Assembly: GCF_007971025.1 (NCBI RefSeq)
Contig: NZ_CP042436.1
Span: 1-64,000, forward strand
Length of the DNA stretch: 64,000 bases
Source: Mucilaginibacter ginsenosidivorans
GTDB taxonomy: Bacteria; Bacteroidota; Bacteroidia; Sphingobacteriales; Sphingobacteriaceae
Reading direction: 5' to 3'
Shown here: positions 21,130-28,701 of the stretch, piece after piece
Position numbering within the stretch: the first letter of the stretch is position 1
Layout: each line of letters opens with the position of its first letter
Program-made: the position numbers and the translations under genes
Notes under the pieces: model-generated
What the model was told of the DNA's origin: nothing
Databases searched by the model: none
What the model saw: only the letters and a program-made list of their open reading frames with translations

Positions 21130-22281
21130 TTATTTACTTCCGCTTGCGGGTTCGGCTTTGCCAAATATTTCGGCCAGTTTATCTTCAAGCTCGAAGCCAT
21201 GGAGGCTTTTAGCAATGATCTTACCGTTCGGGTCTATCAGGAAATTTGCGGGAATGCCACGCACGGCATAAAGGTCGGCTTCTTTACTTTTCCAGAAGTG
21301 CAGGTCGGATACCTGTGTCCAGGTCAATTTATCTTTGTGGATAGCATCCAGCCATTTTTGTTTGCCGTTCTCGCGGTCCAACGACACGCCCAGGATAGCA
21401 AAGTTCTTGTCTTTATATTCATTGAAGGCCTTTACAACGTTAGGGTTCTCCCTGCGGCAGGGGCCGCACCATGATGCCCAAAAATCAACCAGCACATATT
21501 TACCGCGGAACGATTGGAGGCTCACCATTTTACCGGCGGTATCAGCTTCTGTAAACAATGGCGCCATTTCGCCCAAAGCAACTGCTTTTAGTTTCGGTAA
21601 CCTTGCGCCAAACTCTTTCCCTTGTTCAGTCCCTTTTATTTCCGGTGCAAGGGCCTCGTATAATGGCGCAATATCAGCATAATCGGCACCGTAAGCTGAA
21701 TACATTTCTAACGCCATCATGCTGATATATGAACCGGGGTTTTGCTGCGCGAACACTTTGTTGGCATTCATTTGCTTGTCATCAATTACTTTTTGCGCCG
21801 CTGATATTTCCCGCTGATAAGCTTCGGAAGTTTTCTGTTCAGGTGTTTCCGCTTTTATTTTAGCATCCAGTGCATCCTGGTCGGCGTCAAAAGCTTTAGT
21901 CATCGCCTCGTATTTGACATTATCCTGGTTCGCTTTCGGGCCGTCAACCGTGGCATCAGCCAGTTTGCCGCTACCGTTTACGTTGATCTCGCCTTTTTCA
22001 ACATAGATGGACTTGTAATCTTTGAACTTCAGGCCGTCACCTTTTTCGTTGAGCACCAGGTAAGCTACTGCTGGAACGTCGCCTGTCGTCCCCTTAAATT
22101 GAAACTGGCCGTCTTTCATAACAACCGAGTCTTTAATCACCTTGTCTTTGACCTGGTATTCGAGGTACATTTTGGCGGGAGCGTTGAAGCTGCCAACCTT
22201 GCCTTTTATGATATATGCACCATCCTGTGCAAATGCAGCCAATGGCAATAATGCTATGGCTGCTGAGATAAATTTCTTCAT
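21130..22281 (-). CDS. TlpA-like thioredoxin with DUF4369-type N-terminal domain
   Basis: 383 residues. Signal peptide MKKFISAAIALLPLAAFAQ, then a beta-rich DUF4369-like domain (GKVGSFNAPAKMYLEY...), a helical linker with Glu/Gln/Lys-rich stretches, and a C-terminal thioredoxin-fold domain (about 240-375) with the redox motif FWASWCGPCRRENPNV and cis-Pro region RGIPANFLIDPNG. Such periplasmic proteins reduce disulfides, for instance in cytochrome maturation or general thiol maintenance; the client is unknown. Paralogous to the next gene (same order of domains), 92 bp apart. Confidence 0.9.
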   Translation of the reverse strand: MKKFISAAIALLPLAAFAQDGAYIIKGKVGSFNAPAKMYLEYQVKDKVIKDSVVMKDGQFQFKGTTGDVPAVAYLVLNEKGDGLKFKDYKSIYVEKGEINVNGSGKLADATVDGPKANQDNVKYEAMTKAFDADQDALDAKIKAETPEQKTSEAYQREISAAQKVIDDKQMNANKVFAQQNPGSYISMMALEMYSAYGADYADIAPLYEALAPEIKGTEQGKEFGARLPKLKAVALGEMAPLFTEADTAGKMVSLQSFRGKYVLVDFWASWCGPCRRENPNVVKAFNEYKDKNFAILGVSLDRENGKQKWLDAIHKDKLTWTQVSDLHFWKSKEADLYAVRGIPANFLIDPNGKIIAKSLHGFELEDKLAEIFGKAEPASGSK

Positions 22282-22373
22282 GTTTTAATTATTGAGAACT
22301 CAATTATAGCGATATAATTCCGGAATTGTTAGCCGCACCCCTATTGTAAAATAATAGTTACAAATTGCAGGCA

Positions 22374-23510
22374 TTACTTGCCAAGCACTTCTTCCAGCTT
22401 GTTTTCAAGGTCATCGCCACGCAGATCCTGCGCTATGATCTTTCCCTGGGGGTCTATCAGAAAGTTTTTGGGTATGCCCTGTACAAAATAAAGCTGGGCC
22501 ACGGCATTGTTCCAGAATTTCAGGTCCGAAAGCTGTGTCCAGCCGCCAAGGTGATCGGCCTTGATCGCATTCAGCCATGCAAACCCGCTTCCAGGCCTGT
22601 CCAATGAGATGCCGATGATGGTGAAATTTCTATCTTTAAACCTGTTGAACGCTTTTACAACGTTGGGGTTTTCCTGGCGGCACGGACCACACCACGATGC
22701 CCAGAAGTCGAGCAATACGTATTTACCCCTGAACGACGAGAGCCTTACCGGATTGCCGAGGGTGTCGGTTTGCTCAAAATCGGGAGCGACGGCGCCTATA
22801 GATGTGCTTTTCAGGCTCTCCAGCGCATTGCGCATGGTACGCGCAGTTTCTGTTTCCTGCACGTTCTTTGATAAGCCGTCGAGCAGCGGAAGTATCTCGT
22901 TAGGGTCGGGCGTTGGCCCGCCGATAGAACCCAGCGTGATCAGGCTGAGGTAGCTGTCAGGATTTTCCTTGACAAATTTTGTCAAAGCGGCATGGTAATC
23001 GGCCTGCACAGCTTTTATTTTAGTTTGCATCTCGCTGGTCGCGGCAGCTGATTTTTCATCTGTGGCCGATTTAAGCGCATCGGTTGTTATTTTATTGATG
23101 CGGCTAGATGCTGCATCGTTAATGGCCACCAACTTCACATATTGATTATTAATGGGCGAGCCAATAACCTTTGCGTTGAATGCCGAGTCGGGACTTTGGA
23201 CGTTGATGGTACCTTTATCCAAATAAAATATAAACTTGTCAGCCGTATTGAAATCCAGCATTTGCGCACCCAGACCTTTGTGGTCCACAATAAGCGCAGC
23301 CACTGACGGATAGATGATTTCCCCCTTAAATTCGAAGGCGCCGTTAACGCTTTTAGTCGAATCGAGCACTTTGTTCGACCCGGCCTGGTAATACAGGTAA
23401 ACCTCCGAATTCATACTACCAAATTTACCGGCAATATTAAACTGCTGCGGCATTTGAGCAAGGACTGCGAAAGGCAGGAGGCATACTAAAAAAGAGAATA
23501 TTTTTTTCAT
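22374..23510 (-). CDS. TlpA-like thioredoxin with DUF4369-type N-terminal domain, second copy
   Basis: 378 residues with signal peptide MKKIFSFLVCLLPFAVLAQ, a DUF4369-like domain (AGKFGSMNSEVYLYYQ), a Ser/Lys-rich helical linker, and a thioredoxin domain with FWASWCGPCRQENPNVVKAF and QGIPKNFLIDPQGK. Same architecture and very similar active site as the neighbour at 21130-22281, so the pair arose by duplication; the linkers and propeptide-like parts have diverged. Probably co-transcribed, with this gene first. Confidence 0.9.
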   Translation of the reverse strand: MKKIFSFLVCLLPFAVLAQMPQQFNIAGKFGSMNSEVYLYYQAGSNKVLDSTKSVNGAFEFKGEIIYPSVAALIVDHKGLGAQMLDFNTADKFIFYLDKGTINVQSPDSAFNAKVIGSPINNQYVKLVAINDAASSRINKITTDALKSATDEKSAAATSEMQTKIKAVQADYHAALTKFVKENPDSYLSLITLGSIGGPTPDPNEILPLLDGLSKNVQETETARTMRNALESLKSTSIGAVAPDFEQTDTLGNPVRLSSFRGKYVLLDFWASWCGPCRQENPNVVKAFNRFKDRNFTIIGISLDRPGSGFAWLNAIKADHLGGWTQLSDLKFWNNAVAQLYFVQGIPKNFLIDPQGKIIAQDLRGDDLENKLEEVLGK

Positions 23511-23548
23511 TTGTTGTTTATAACGCTTTATTGACTAATGAATTGCTA

Positions 23549-24730
23549 TCAATTTAATTTTTGGTAAGTGCGCCACCAAAGGTCGGGCATTTCGCCGCCG
23601 ACGGCGGTTTTATAGTCGTCGTAGCGGCAGGGCACAAGATGGAAGCGTTCATTCATGGACCCGCTTGAAGGGTAAGGAACCTGCATCCACCAACGATCGG
23701 ATTTTTTACTCTTTACAAACACCACCTCGTGGTCCTCGTGCTTCAGGCTGGTTTTATATATCAGGTATTGTGATTTAGGGTTAAGCGGGAAGTCTTTTTT
23801 ACGGTTATAAAAGCCGTCGATAAAGCACCATATCATTTGTGCCAGCAGCATTGCTGTTTGTCCGTTGTTATCATAAGCCGGGTTAAACTCGTAAAAGCCG
23901 ATAGAACTTAATTTATCATTGAAACCTGCATAGCGGGCAACCTGGCAGGCTTCCTCGCCATACAAGCCGTTGGGCGACGCGTTAGCGTTGCCCATAGCAT
24001 CCGACGCGCGGATGGCACCGATATCGATGCTGATCATATTAGCGTTGCGGATCACCGGTTCGGCCATGGCCACCTGGCTGCTTACCTCGCCTAAACGGTG
24101 CACGTCGAAGTAGAGTTTATCCATCACCCGCAAACTTTCCTGGCTGGTAAAATAGGTTTGGAAACCCAGGTTGCTATAATTGAACAGGTAATTGGGTTCG
24201 TGTAAAAATATCTTGTTCAGGTAGGATACCGATGTTGTTTCCAGGCTATCCATGCCGCCATCATCTTCCAGGTCAAACCGCGGGTCGACGATCACCAGGT
24301 CCACCTTTTGCTCCAGGTCCTCGTAGGCCATATACTGAGCATAGGTAATGTCCTGCCCCCCGCCGATGATGATGGGTAAAATGCCTTTTTTAATTAATTC
24401 ATGCACCACCGTCTTTACGGCAAAGTAAGTATCGGTTATTGTCGCTCCCTGTTTGATATTGCCCAGATCAGCAATTTTTGTCTTATATCCTCCTTCAAAA
24501 AGCTGGTATAATTTCTCGCGGACATAGTCGGGGCCCAGTGCGCAACCGGGGTTATTGATGGCATTCCGATCATCCTGCACACCGATGATGGCAATGTCTG
24601 TCTTCTGCTCCAGGTCGGGAAAACTATCCCTGAAACGCGCTATCTTTTCGCCCAAATGGCTGCTGTAATACCCGTTTTCAGGCGCGATATTTTTTAAGTC
24701 GATAGGAGAAAAAAAGTCGGATAAAGACAT
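23549..24730 (-). CDS. Arginase/formimidoylglutamase-fold protein with altered metal site
   Basis: 393 residues from ATG 24730. A longer frame to 24970 exists but its extra 80 residues are translated octamer repeat, so I reject it. The ureohydrolase fold is recognisable: ILPIIIGGGQDITYA at about 117-131, VDLVIVDPRFDLED at about 143-156 and MISIDIGAIRASD at about 232-244. In active enzymes these read GGDHS, DAHxD and SxDxD. Here they are GGGQD, DPRFD and SIDIG, so most Mn ligands (the two His and one Asp) are missing. Catalysis is doubtful. Similar proteins are often labelled formimidoylglutamase in Bacteroidota. Divergent from the epimerase. Confidence 0.85.
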   Translation of the reverse strand: MSLSDFFSPIDLKNIAPENGYYSSHLGEKIARFRDSFPDLEQKTDIAIIGVQDDRNAINNPGCALGPDYVREKLYQLFEGGYKTKIADLGNIKQGATITDTYFAVKTVVHELIKKGILPIIIGGGQDITYAQYMAYEDLEQKVDLVIVDPRFDLEDDGGMDSLETTSVSYLNKIFLHEPNYLFNYSNLGFQTYFTSQESLRVMDKLYFDVHRLGEVSSQVAMAEPVIRNANMISIDIGAIRASDAMGNANASPNGLYGEEACQVARYAGFNDKLSSIGFYEFNPAYDNNGQTAMLLAQMIWCFIDGFYNRKKDFPLNPKSQYLIYKTSLKHEDHEVVFVKSKKSDRWWMQVPYPSSGSMNERFHLVPCRYDDYKTAVGGEMPDLWWRTYQKLN

Positions 24731-24736
24731 GTTGTT

Positions 24737-24812
24737 GTGCAAATATGCGGATGTGCGAATATGCGGATTGATATGCAGATGTGCAAATGAGAAGATGTGC
24801 AGATGAGCAGAT
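24737..24812 (+). repeat. 8-bp tandem repeat block C (about 9 units)
   Basis: Units such as GTGCAAAT, ATGCGGAT, GTGCGAAT, ATGCAGAT and GAGCAGAT run from 24737 to 24812 with a 4-bp slip at 24769. Largest of the four octamer blocks. Confidence 0.8.
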
Positions 24813-24865
24813 CGATAAATTTTAAAGAGGGTTAACTTAAGAGTTGACCATCCTCTAATCAAAAT

Positions 24866-24889
24866 ATCTGCATATTTGCACATCTGCAC
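24866..24889 (-). repeat. 8-bp tandem repeat block D (3 units, inverse orientation)
   Basis: ATCTGCAT, ATTTGCAC and ATCTGCAC, facing block C across 53 bp. Together C and D could pair as a long imperfect hairpin between the divergent arginase-fold and epimerase genes. Confidence 0.75.
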
Positions 24890-24898
24890 ATTAATAAA

Positions 24899-25882
24899 AT
24901 GATACTGGTTACAGGTGCAACAGGTTTCCTGGGTTCGGAAGTGGCAAAACAACTTGTTGTGCAGGGGCATCGCGTCCGCTGTACCAAACGAAGCACATCC
25001 AGTATTCCACCACTTTTAAAGGCCTTTGATAGCAACATCGAATGGGTGGAGGCCGACCTGCTGGATATTTTTGCGTTGGAGAATGCCCTTGAGGGTACTA
25101 CACAGGTTTATAACTGTGCGGCATGGGTTTCGCTCAAACAGTCGGATAAGGATAAGATGATCTACACCAACGTTACGGGCACCGCCAACCTGGTGAATTT
25201 ATGCGCGCAATACAATTGCCGGCTGGTGCATGTAAGTTCGGTCGCAGCCATCGGCCAGGCTAAGCCGGGAGAACTGATAACCGAAAAACACCACCTCGAC
25301 CAGGCTACCGAAAACGACGGTTATGCCATATCCAAACTGGAAAGCGAAATGGAAGTGTGGCGAGGCATAGCCGAAGGACTGGACGCCGTTATCGTAAACC
25401 CTTCGATGATCATCGGGCCGAATGCCGGAACTGAAGGCAGCGGCGCGCTTTTTGAAACAGTACGAAAAGGCTTGAAATTTTATACCGAAGGCAGCATGGG
25501 CTTTGTGGATGTGGAGGATGTGGCTAAAAGCATGATCGCCCTGATGAACAGCGACATTAGCAGTGAACGTTTTATTGTAAGCGCCGAAAACCGGGCCTAT
25601 AAACCGCTGGTTATAGAGATAGCCAACTGCTTTGGCGTCAAGCCCCCTGCTTCCCTTGCCAAGCCGTGGATGATGGGCCTGGCCTGGCGCTTATCGAAAG
25701 TAGCGTCGGTTTTTACAGGTAAGGCCCCTGCGATAGATAAGGTGACGGCACAGTCGGCCTCCATTGCCAGGGATTTTGACAACAGTAAACTTAAAGACGC
25801 GATCAATATTGATTTTAAGCCGGTTAGCCAGTCGGTGAAGGAGATATGTGCGGCACTGGACACGATTTCGGGATCAAATTGA
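24899..25882 (+). CDS. NAD-dependent epimerase/dehydratase family protein
   Basis: 327 residues with the extended SDR Rossmann fold: TGATGFLGSEVAKQL (residues 5-19) for NAD(P) binding, acidic residue region EWVEADLLD, YNCAAWVSL, and the catalytic pair in YAISKLESE (YxxxK, about residue 143). The central VSSVAAIG supplies the Ser. The late region (ANCFGVKPPASLAKPWMM) is typical of dihydroflavonol-reductase-like members. The sugar or lipid substrate is not identifiable. The ATG lies 9 bp after octamer block D. Confidence 0.9.
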   Translation: MILVTGATGFLGSEVAKQLVVQGHRVRCTKRSTSSIPPLLKAFDSNIEWVEADLLDIFALENALEGTTQVYNCAAWVSLKQSDKDKMIYTNVTGTANLVNLCAQYNCRLVHVSSVAAIGQAKPGELITEKHHLDQATENDGYAISKLESEMEVWRGIAEGLDAVIVNPSMIIGPNAGTEGSGALFETVRKGLKFYTEGSMGFVDVEDVAKSMIALMNSDISSERFIVSAENRAYKPLVIEIANCFGVKPPASLAKPWMMGLAWRLSKVASVFTGKAPAIDKVTAQSASIARDFDNSKLKDAINIDFKPVSQSVKEICAALDTISGSN

Positions 25883-25992
25883 TTTGCAGGATGCCTGCAT
25901 TCGGGAATTAGTTTGATCTTTCAAATCTGTTCATCGTGTATTTTTAAAACCGAATCTTTATAACTTGGTTGATACAACATAAGTCCTGAGTA

Positions 25993-26448
25993 ATGAAAAA
26001 ACTGTTGCCTGTAATTTTGCTGTTGCTTGGCGCCTGCGTGTATTCGGCGCGGCAAAGTGATGCCGACGGCGCCGCTGAAAAATACACGCGCGACTTGCTT
26101 GGTAACCCGAGATACCTGGAGACCGTCGGTTTTTCGGCACTTGAAAAACACCGGTATGTGACTCCGCTCGACTCCTCCCTTAATTATGCCCACATCAGTC
26201 CCAACGATCACCAGAAAATGGAGCAATATGTGGATAGTGAAAATTACCAGCGCCCCGACCGCGCCCCGGGCAACATCAGGCAGCTGGACAGCATCGAACA
26301 TAATAAACTGATCTATTATACATTGGATTATTCTTTTCGCATTGATTCGATGGGGCATAAAAAGCTGAAGAAGTACCATTTTGAACTGGACACGGCTTTT
26401 AAGGTGTTGAAGATGGCGGATATAACCTATGGGAGGGATACGCGGTAG
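25993..26448 (+). CDS. Small lipoprotein, hypothetical
   Basis: 151 residues. Signal peptide MKKLLPVILLLLGAC with a lipobox Cys at 15, then a predominantly hydrophilic mature part rich in Tyr and Asp (PRYLETVGFSALEKHRYV; DSIEHNKLIYYTLDYSFRID). No family recognised. It stands alone between the epimerase and an element-rich gap; nothing in the context indicates function. Confidence 0.7.
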   Translation: MKKLLPVILLLLGACVYSARQSDADGAAEKYTRDLLGNPRYLETVGFSALEKHRYVTPLDSSLNYAHISPNDHQKMEQYVDSENYQRPDRAPGNIRQLDSIEHNKLIYYTLDYSFRIDSMGHKKLKKYHFELDTAFKVLKMADITYGRDTR

Positions 26449-26461
26449 TGAATGGTGAATT

Positions 26462-26581
26462 TGGCTAAAGCCAATAAACGCTTTTATTTACCCGTCGCAT
26501 AAATGGAGCGGCGATGAGTAAGCAGATGGTGGTAAAGCTTTGATCACCGAACAGGTTTGCTCCTTTAGCCAGACTTTCCAT
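26462..26581. repeat. 120-bp inverted-repeat-bounded element (TGGCTAAAG / CTTTAGCCA)
   Basis: Perfect 9-bp outer arms at 26462-26470 and 26573-26581, with an inner inverted pair CGTCGC / GCGGCG around 26493-26513 and a second palindrome TTGGCT, AA, AGCCAA at 26461-26474. No ORF. Composition (GGCTAAAGCC with a following hairpin) resembles REP-like elements of Mucilaginibacter by recollection. Confidence 0.6.
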
Positions 26582-26588
26582 GAAGCCC

Positions 26589-26621
26589 CGATCACTAATC
26601 ACAAGTAACTAATCACCAACT
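26589..26621. repeat. TAATCAC repeats
   Basis: Copies of an A/C-TAATCAC unit at 26591 and 26610. A larger block of the same unit in both orientations lies at 28077-28150. The rest of the 26449-26782 gap holds the 120-bp element and the inverted repeats before the phosphoserine phosphatase gene. Confidence 0.5.
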
Positions 26622-26664
26622 GCCATTTCCATTTTTTCAAAATACACCCCTCTATTTTTTAATT

Positions 26665-26742
26665 ATTGCAAATGTGTACCTGATACACCTGATTAATCTC
26701 GAAACGGTTAGAAAGCAATTCAAAATTTTGCACATTTGTAAT
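26665..26742. promoter_or_regulatory. Nested inverted repeats upstream of the SerB-SerA fusion
   Basis: Outer arms ATTGCAAATGTG (26665-26676) and CACATTTGTAAT (26731-26742) match except for one base, 54 bp apart. Inside is a perfect GTGTA / TACAC pair (26674-26678, 26684-26688). The position 40-118 bp before the ATG suits an operator region. Confidence 0.35.
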
Positions 26743-26782
26743 GCTTATCCGCCGCCGGCGGATTCCCGCACCTGAATAAAGC

Positions 26783-28075
26783 ATGGACCAGTACTTTATT
26801 ATCGACTTTGACAGCACATTCACCCAGGTTGAGGCGCTGGACGAGCTTGCCCGCATTTCGCTGAGAAAACATCCTGACAGGGAAAAGATCTATAAACAAA
26901 TTGAGGATTATACCAACGCGGCCATGGAAGGCAAGCTGTCTTTCAGCGAGAGCCTGGCTAACCGGGTAAAATTACTTGAGGCTAACCGCGAACACCTGAA
27001 ACAACTGGTGACGCATTTGAAAAAGAAAGTATCTATCTCGTTTTCGCGCAACAGCAACTTTTTTAAGCTGCATTCTGATAACGTGCTGATCGTGTCCGGA
27101 GGGTTCAAAGAATTTATTACCCCGGTGGTAACGGAATATTTTATCAAAAGAGAAAATATATACGCCAACACTTTTGTGTTCGACGAGAACGATAACATTG
27201 TCGGCTACGATCGTGAGAACCCGCTATCGCAGGAAGGCGGCAAGGTAAAACTGCTGCGGCAGATGGACCTGCAGGGCGAAATATTCGGCATTGGCGACGG
27301 GTATTCCGACTACCAGCTGAGGGAATCGGGCATCATCAAAAAATTCTTTGCCTTTACCGAGAATATCGAACGAAAATCGGTGGCCGAAAAAGCCGATCAT
27401 ATTACGCCGAGCTTCGACGAGTTTTTATATATCAACAAACTGCCGCGGGCAATATCGTACCCTAAAAACCGCATCAAATGCCTGGTAGTGGGCGATGTTG
27501 GCGAGGAAGCGATAGACCAGATGCGCAAGGAAGGCTATGACATCAGGCATAAGGATACTATAGAGCAGAAATATTTGGAGGAAGCGGGTGTATTGTTATG
27601 CGACGAAGCAAACCAGCCTACACCCGAGGACCTTGAAAATGCCGGTCGCCTTAAAGTTATAGGATGCTTTGGCCGTGTTGCCAGCCGCAAACTTTCAGAA
27701 ACGGCGTGCGAGAACGGTATCATCATTTTTGACGACCCGAAATATAATCCCCGCAATGTTGATTTCATACCCAAAAGGGTCATCGCCTTTATGAACGAGG
27801 GGAAAACGCATATGAGCTGCAACTTTCCTGACCTGCAGCCACCCCGCAATGATAACGCCCACCGTATTATACACATCCATACTAATGTGCCGGGGATCCT
27901 GGCGCAGATAAACGAGGTTTTTGCCCGTCACAACATCAACATTGTGGGTGAGTTCCTGGTAACCAATGCGCAAATAGGATATGTAATAACCGATGTGCAC
28001 GCCGGTTACAGCAAGCAGGTGCTGAACGAACTAAAGGCGATAGATCATACGATCAAGTTCCGTTTGTTGTATTAG
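26783..28075 (+). CDS. Phosphoserine phosphatase fused to a SerA remnant with ACT domain
   Basis: 430 residues. Residues 1-215 form a SerB-type HAD phosphatase: motif I DFDST (D8, D10), Ser 105 in IVSGG, Lys 154, and motif IV GDGYSD (D172, D176). Residues 229-345 resemble the substrate-binding half of phosphoglycerate dehydrogenase, and 345-430 match the SerA C-terminus including the serine-binding ACT domain (HIHTNVPGILAQINEVF, final RLLY). The NAD-binding Rossmann domain between the two SerA parts (about 190 residues) is absent and no stop or frameshift marks the junction. The phosphatase should hydrolyse phosphoserine in serine synthesis and the ACT domain may give serine feedback, but the dehydrogenase cannot be active. 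Confidence 0.85.
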   Translation: MDQYFIIDFDSTFTQVEALDELARISLRKHPDREKIYKQIEDYTNAAMEGKLSFSESLANRVKLLEANREHLKQLVTHLKKKVSISFSRNSNFFKLHSDNVLIVSGGFKEFITPVVTEYFIKRENIYANTFVFDENDNIVGYDRENPLSQEGGKVKLLRQMDLQGEIFGIGDGYSDYQLRESGIIKKFFAFTENIERKSVAEKADHITPSFDEFLYINKLPRAISYPKNRIKCLVVGDVGEEAIDQMRKEGYDIRHKDTIEQKYLEEAGVLLCDEANQPTPEDLENAGRLKVIGCFGRVASRKLSETACENGIIIFDDPKYNPRNVDFIPKRVIAFMNEGKTHMSCNFPDLQPPRNDNAHRIIHIHTNVPGILAQINEVFARHNINIVGEFLVTNAQIGYVITDVHAGYSKQVLNELKAIDHTIKFRLLY

Positions 28076-28076
28076 T

Positions 28077-28150
28077 TGGTTGGTGATTAGAGATTAGCGA
28101 CCGGTGACTGGTTGCTTAAGTTCCTAATCACAAATTAACTGGTTAACTAA
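28077..28150. repeat. TAATCAC / GTGATTAG repeat block between convergent genes
   Basis: GGTGATTAG (28082-28090) faces CTAATCAC (28124-28131 and 28147-28154) as inverted copies, with GGTGACTGG between. It separates the convergent phosphatase and universal stress genes, so it may form the terminator hairpin. Confidence 0.5.
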
Positions 28151-28621
28151 TCACTCTTCTTTAAACGGCACAACCAACACAGGCACCTTCGAATGCCTTA
28201 CCACATGTTCGGCTATACTGCCCATCAAAAGGCGGTCGAGGCCGGAGCGATGCTGGGTACCTACTACGATAAGATCGGCATTGAATTCGGCGGCGCAATC
28301 GATTATGCCATCCGCCGTGCTGCCGTATTCCGAAAAATGGGTAATCTCCAGGTCGCCGGCGAAATTGTTAATGGTGCGCTGGATAATATTTTGCGATGCT
28401 TCCTTTTGAATATTGACGAATTCAGGATCGCTTGCGAGCCCCGGTTCAAAAGGCGAGCCGGTGAGCAGGTTGGCATCCGTAGACGAAGTTACGATTGGTT
28501 CGACAATATTAACCAAACCCACATGGGCCTTATACAGATGCGCCAGATCGAAACCATAGGCGGCGGCGTTGTCGGCCTCTTTACTGTCGTCGATTGCTAT
28601 CAAAATCTTCTGAATTTTCAT
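28151..28621 (-). CDS. Universal stress protein (UspA family)
   Basis: 156 residues, single Usp domain. The ATP-binding G-2x-G-9x-G-S/T pattern is seen in VGTQHRSGLDRLLMGSIAEHVV (VGTQHRSG, then GSIAEH), with a Walker-like start KILIAIDDSKEADNAA (I-D). The N-terminal DD and the final VPVLVVP strand are typical. Usp proteins protect cells in starvation and stress, often by nucleotide binding. It starts with an unusually strong SD site and is divergent from kynA. Confidence 0.93.
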   Translation of the reverse strand: MKIQKILIAIDDSKEADNAAAYGFDLAHLYKAHVGLVNIVEPIVTSSTDANLLTGSPFEPGLASDPEFVNIQKEASQNIIQRTINNFAGDLEITHFSEYGSTADGIIDCAAEFNADLIVVGTQHRSGLDRLLMGSIAEHVVRHSKVPVLVVPFKEE

Positions 28622-28625
28622 GGTA

Positions 28626-28632
28626 CCTCCTT
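28626..28632 (-). promoter_or_regulatory. Strong Shine-Dalgarno AAGGAGG before the universal stress gene
   Basis: AAGGAGG ends 4 nt before the ATG at 28621. Such a perfect site is rare in this window, where most starts have none. Confidence 0.6.
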
Positions 28633-28676
28633 AACTGTAAATTTACCTGTTTTGTTTCTGTATCTGCAAGCTTTGT

Positions 28677-28684
28677 TACCTTTG
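28677..28684 (+). promoter_or_regulatory. Promoter of kynA (TACCTTTG, upstream TTTG)
   Basis: Exact -7 box 17 nt before the kynA ATG, and a TTTG (28651-28654) 22 bp upstream that may serve as -33 element. This is the most complete promoter in the window. Confidence 0.6.
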
Positions 28685-28701
28685 CCGGTAAACCAAACTC
28701 T

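Noticed and set aside
19041..24889. Octamer blocks as a CRISPR array
   Set aside because: Units are 8 bp and directly adjacent, with no spacers and no cas genes.
24731..24970. 80-residue N-terminal extension of the arginase-fold protein
   Set aside because: The extra residues (His/Leu/Ile-rich) are translated octamer repeats; ATG 24730 gives the normal family start.
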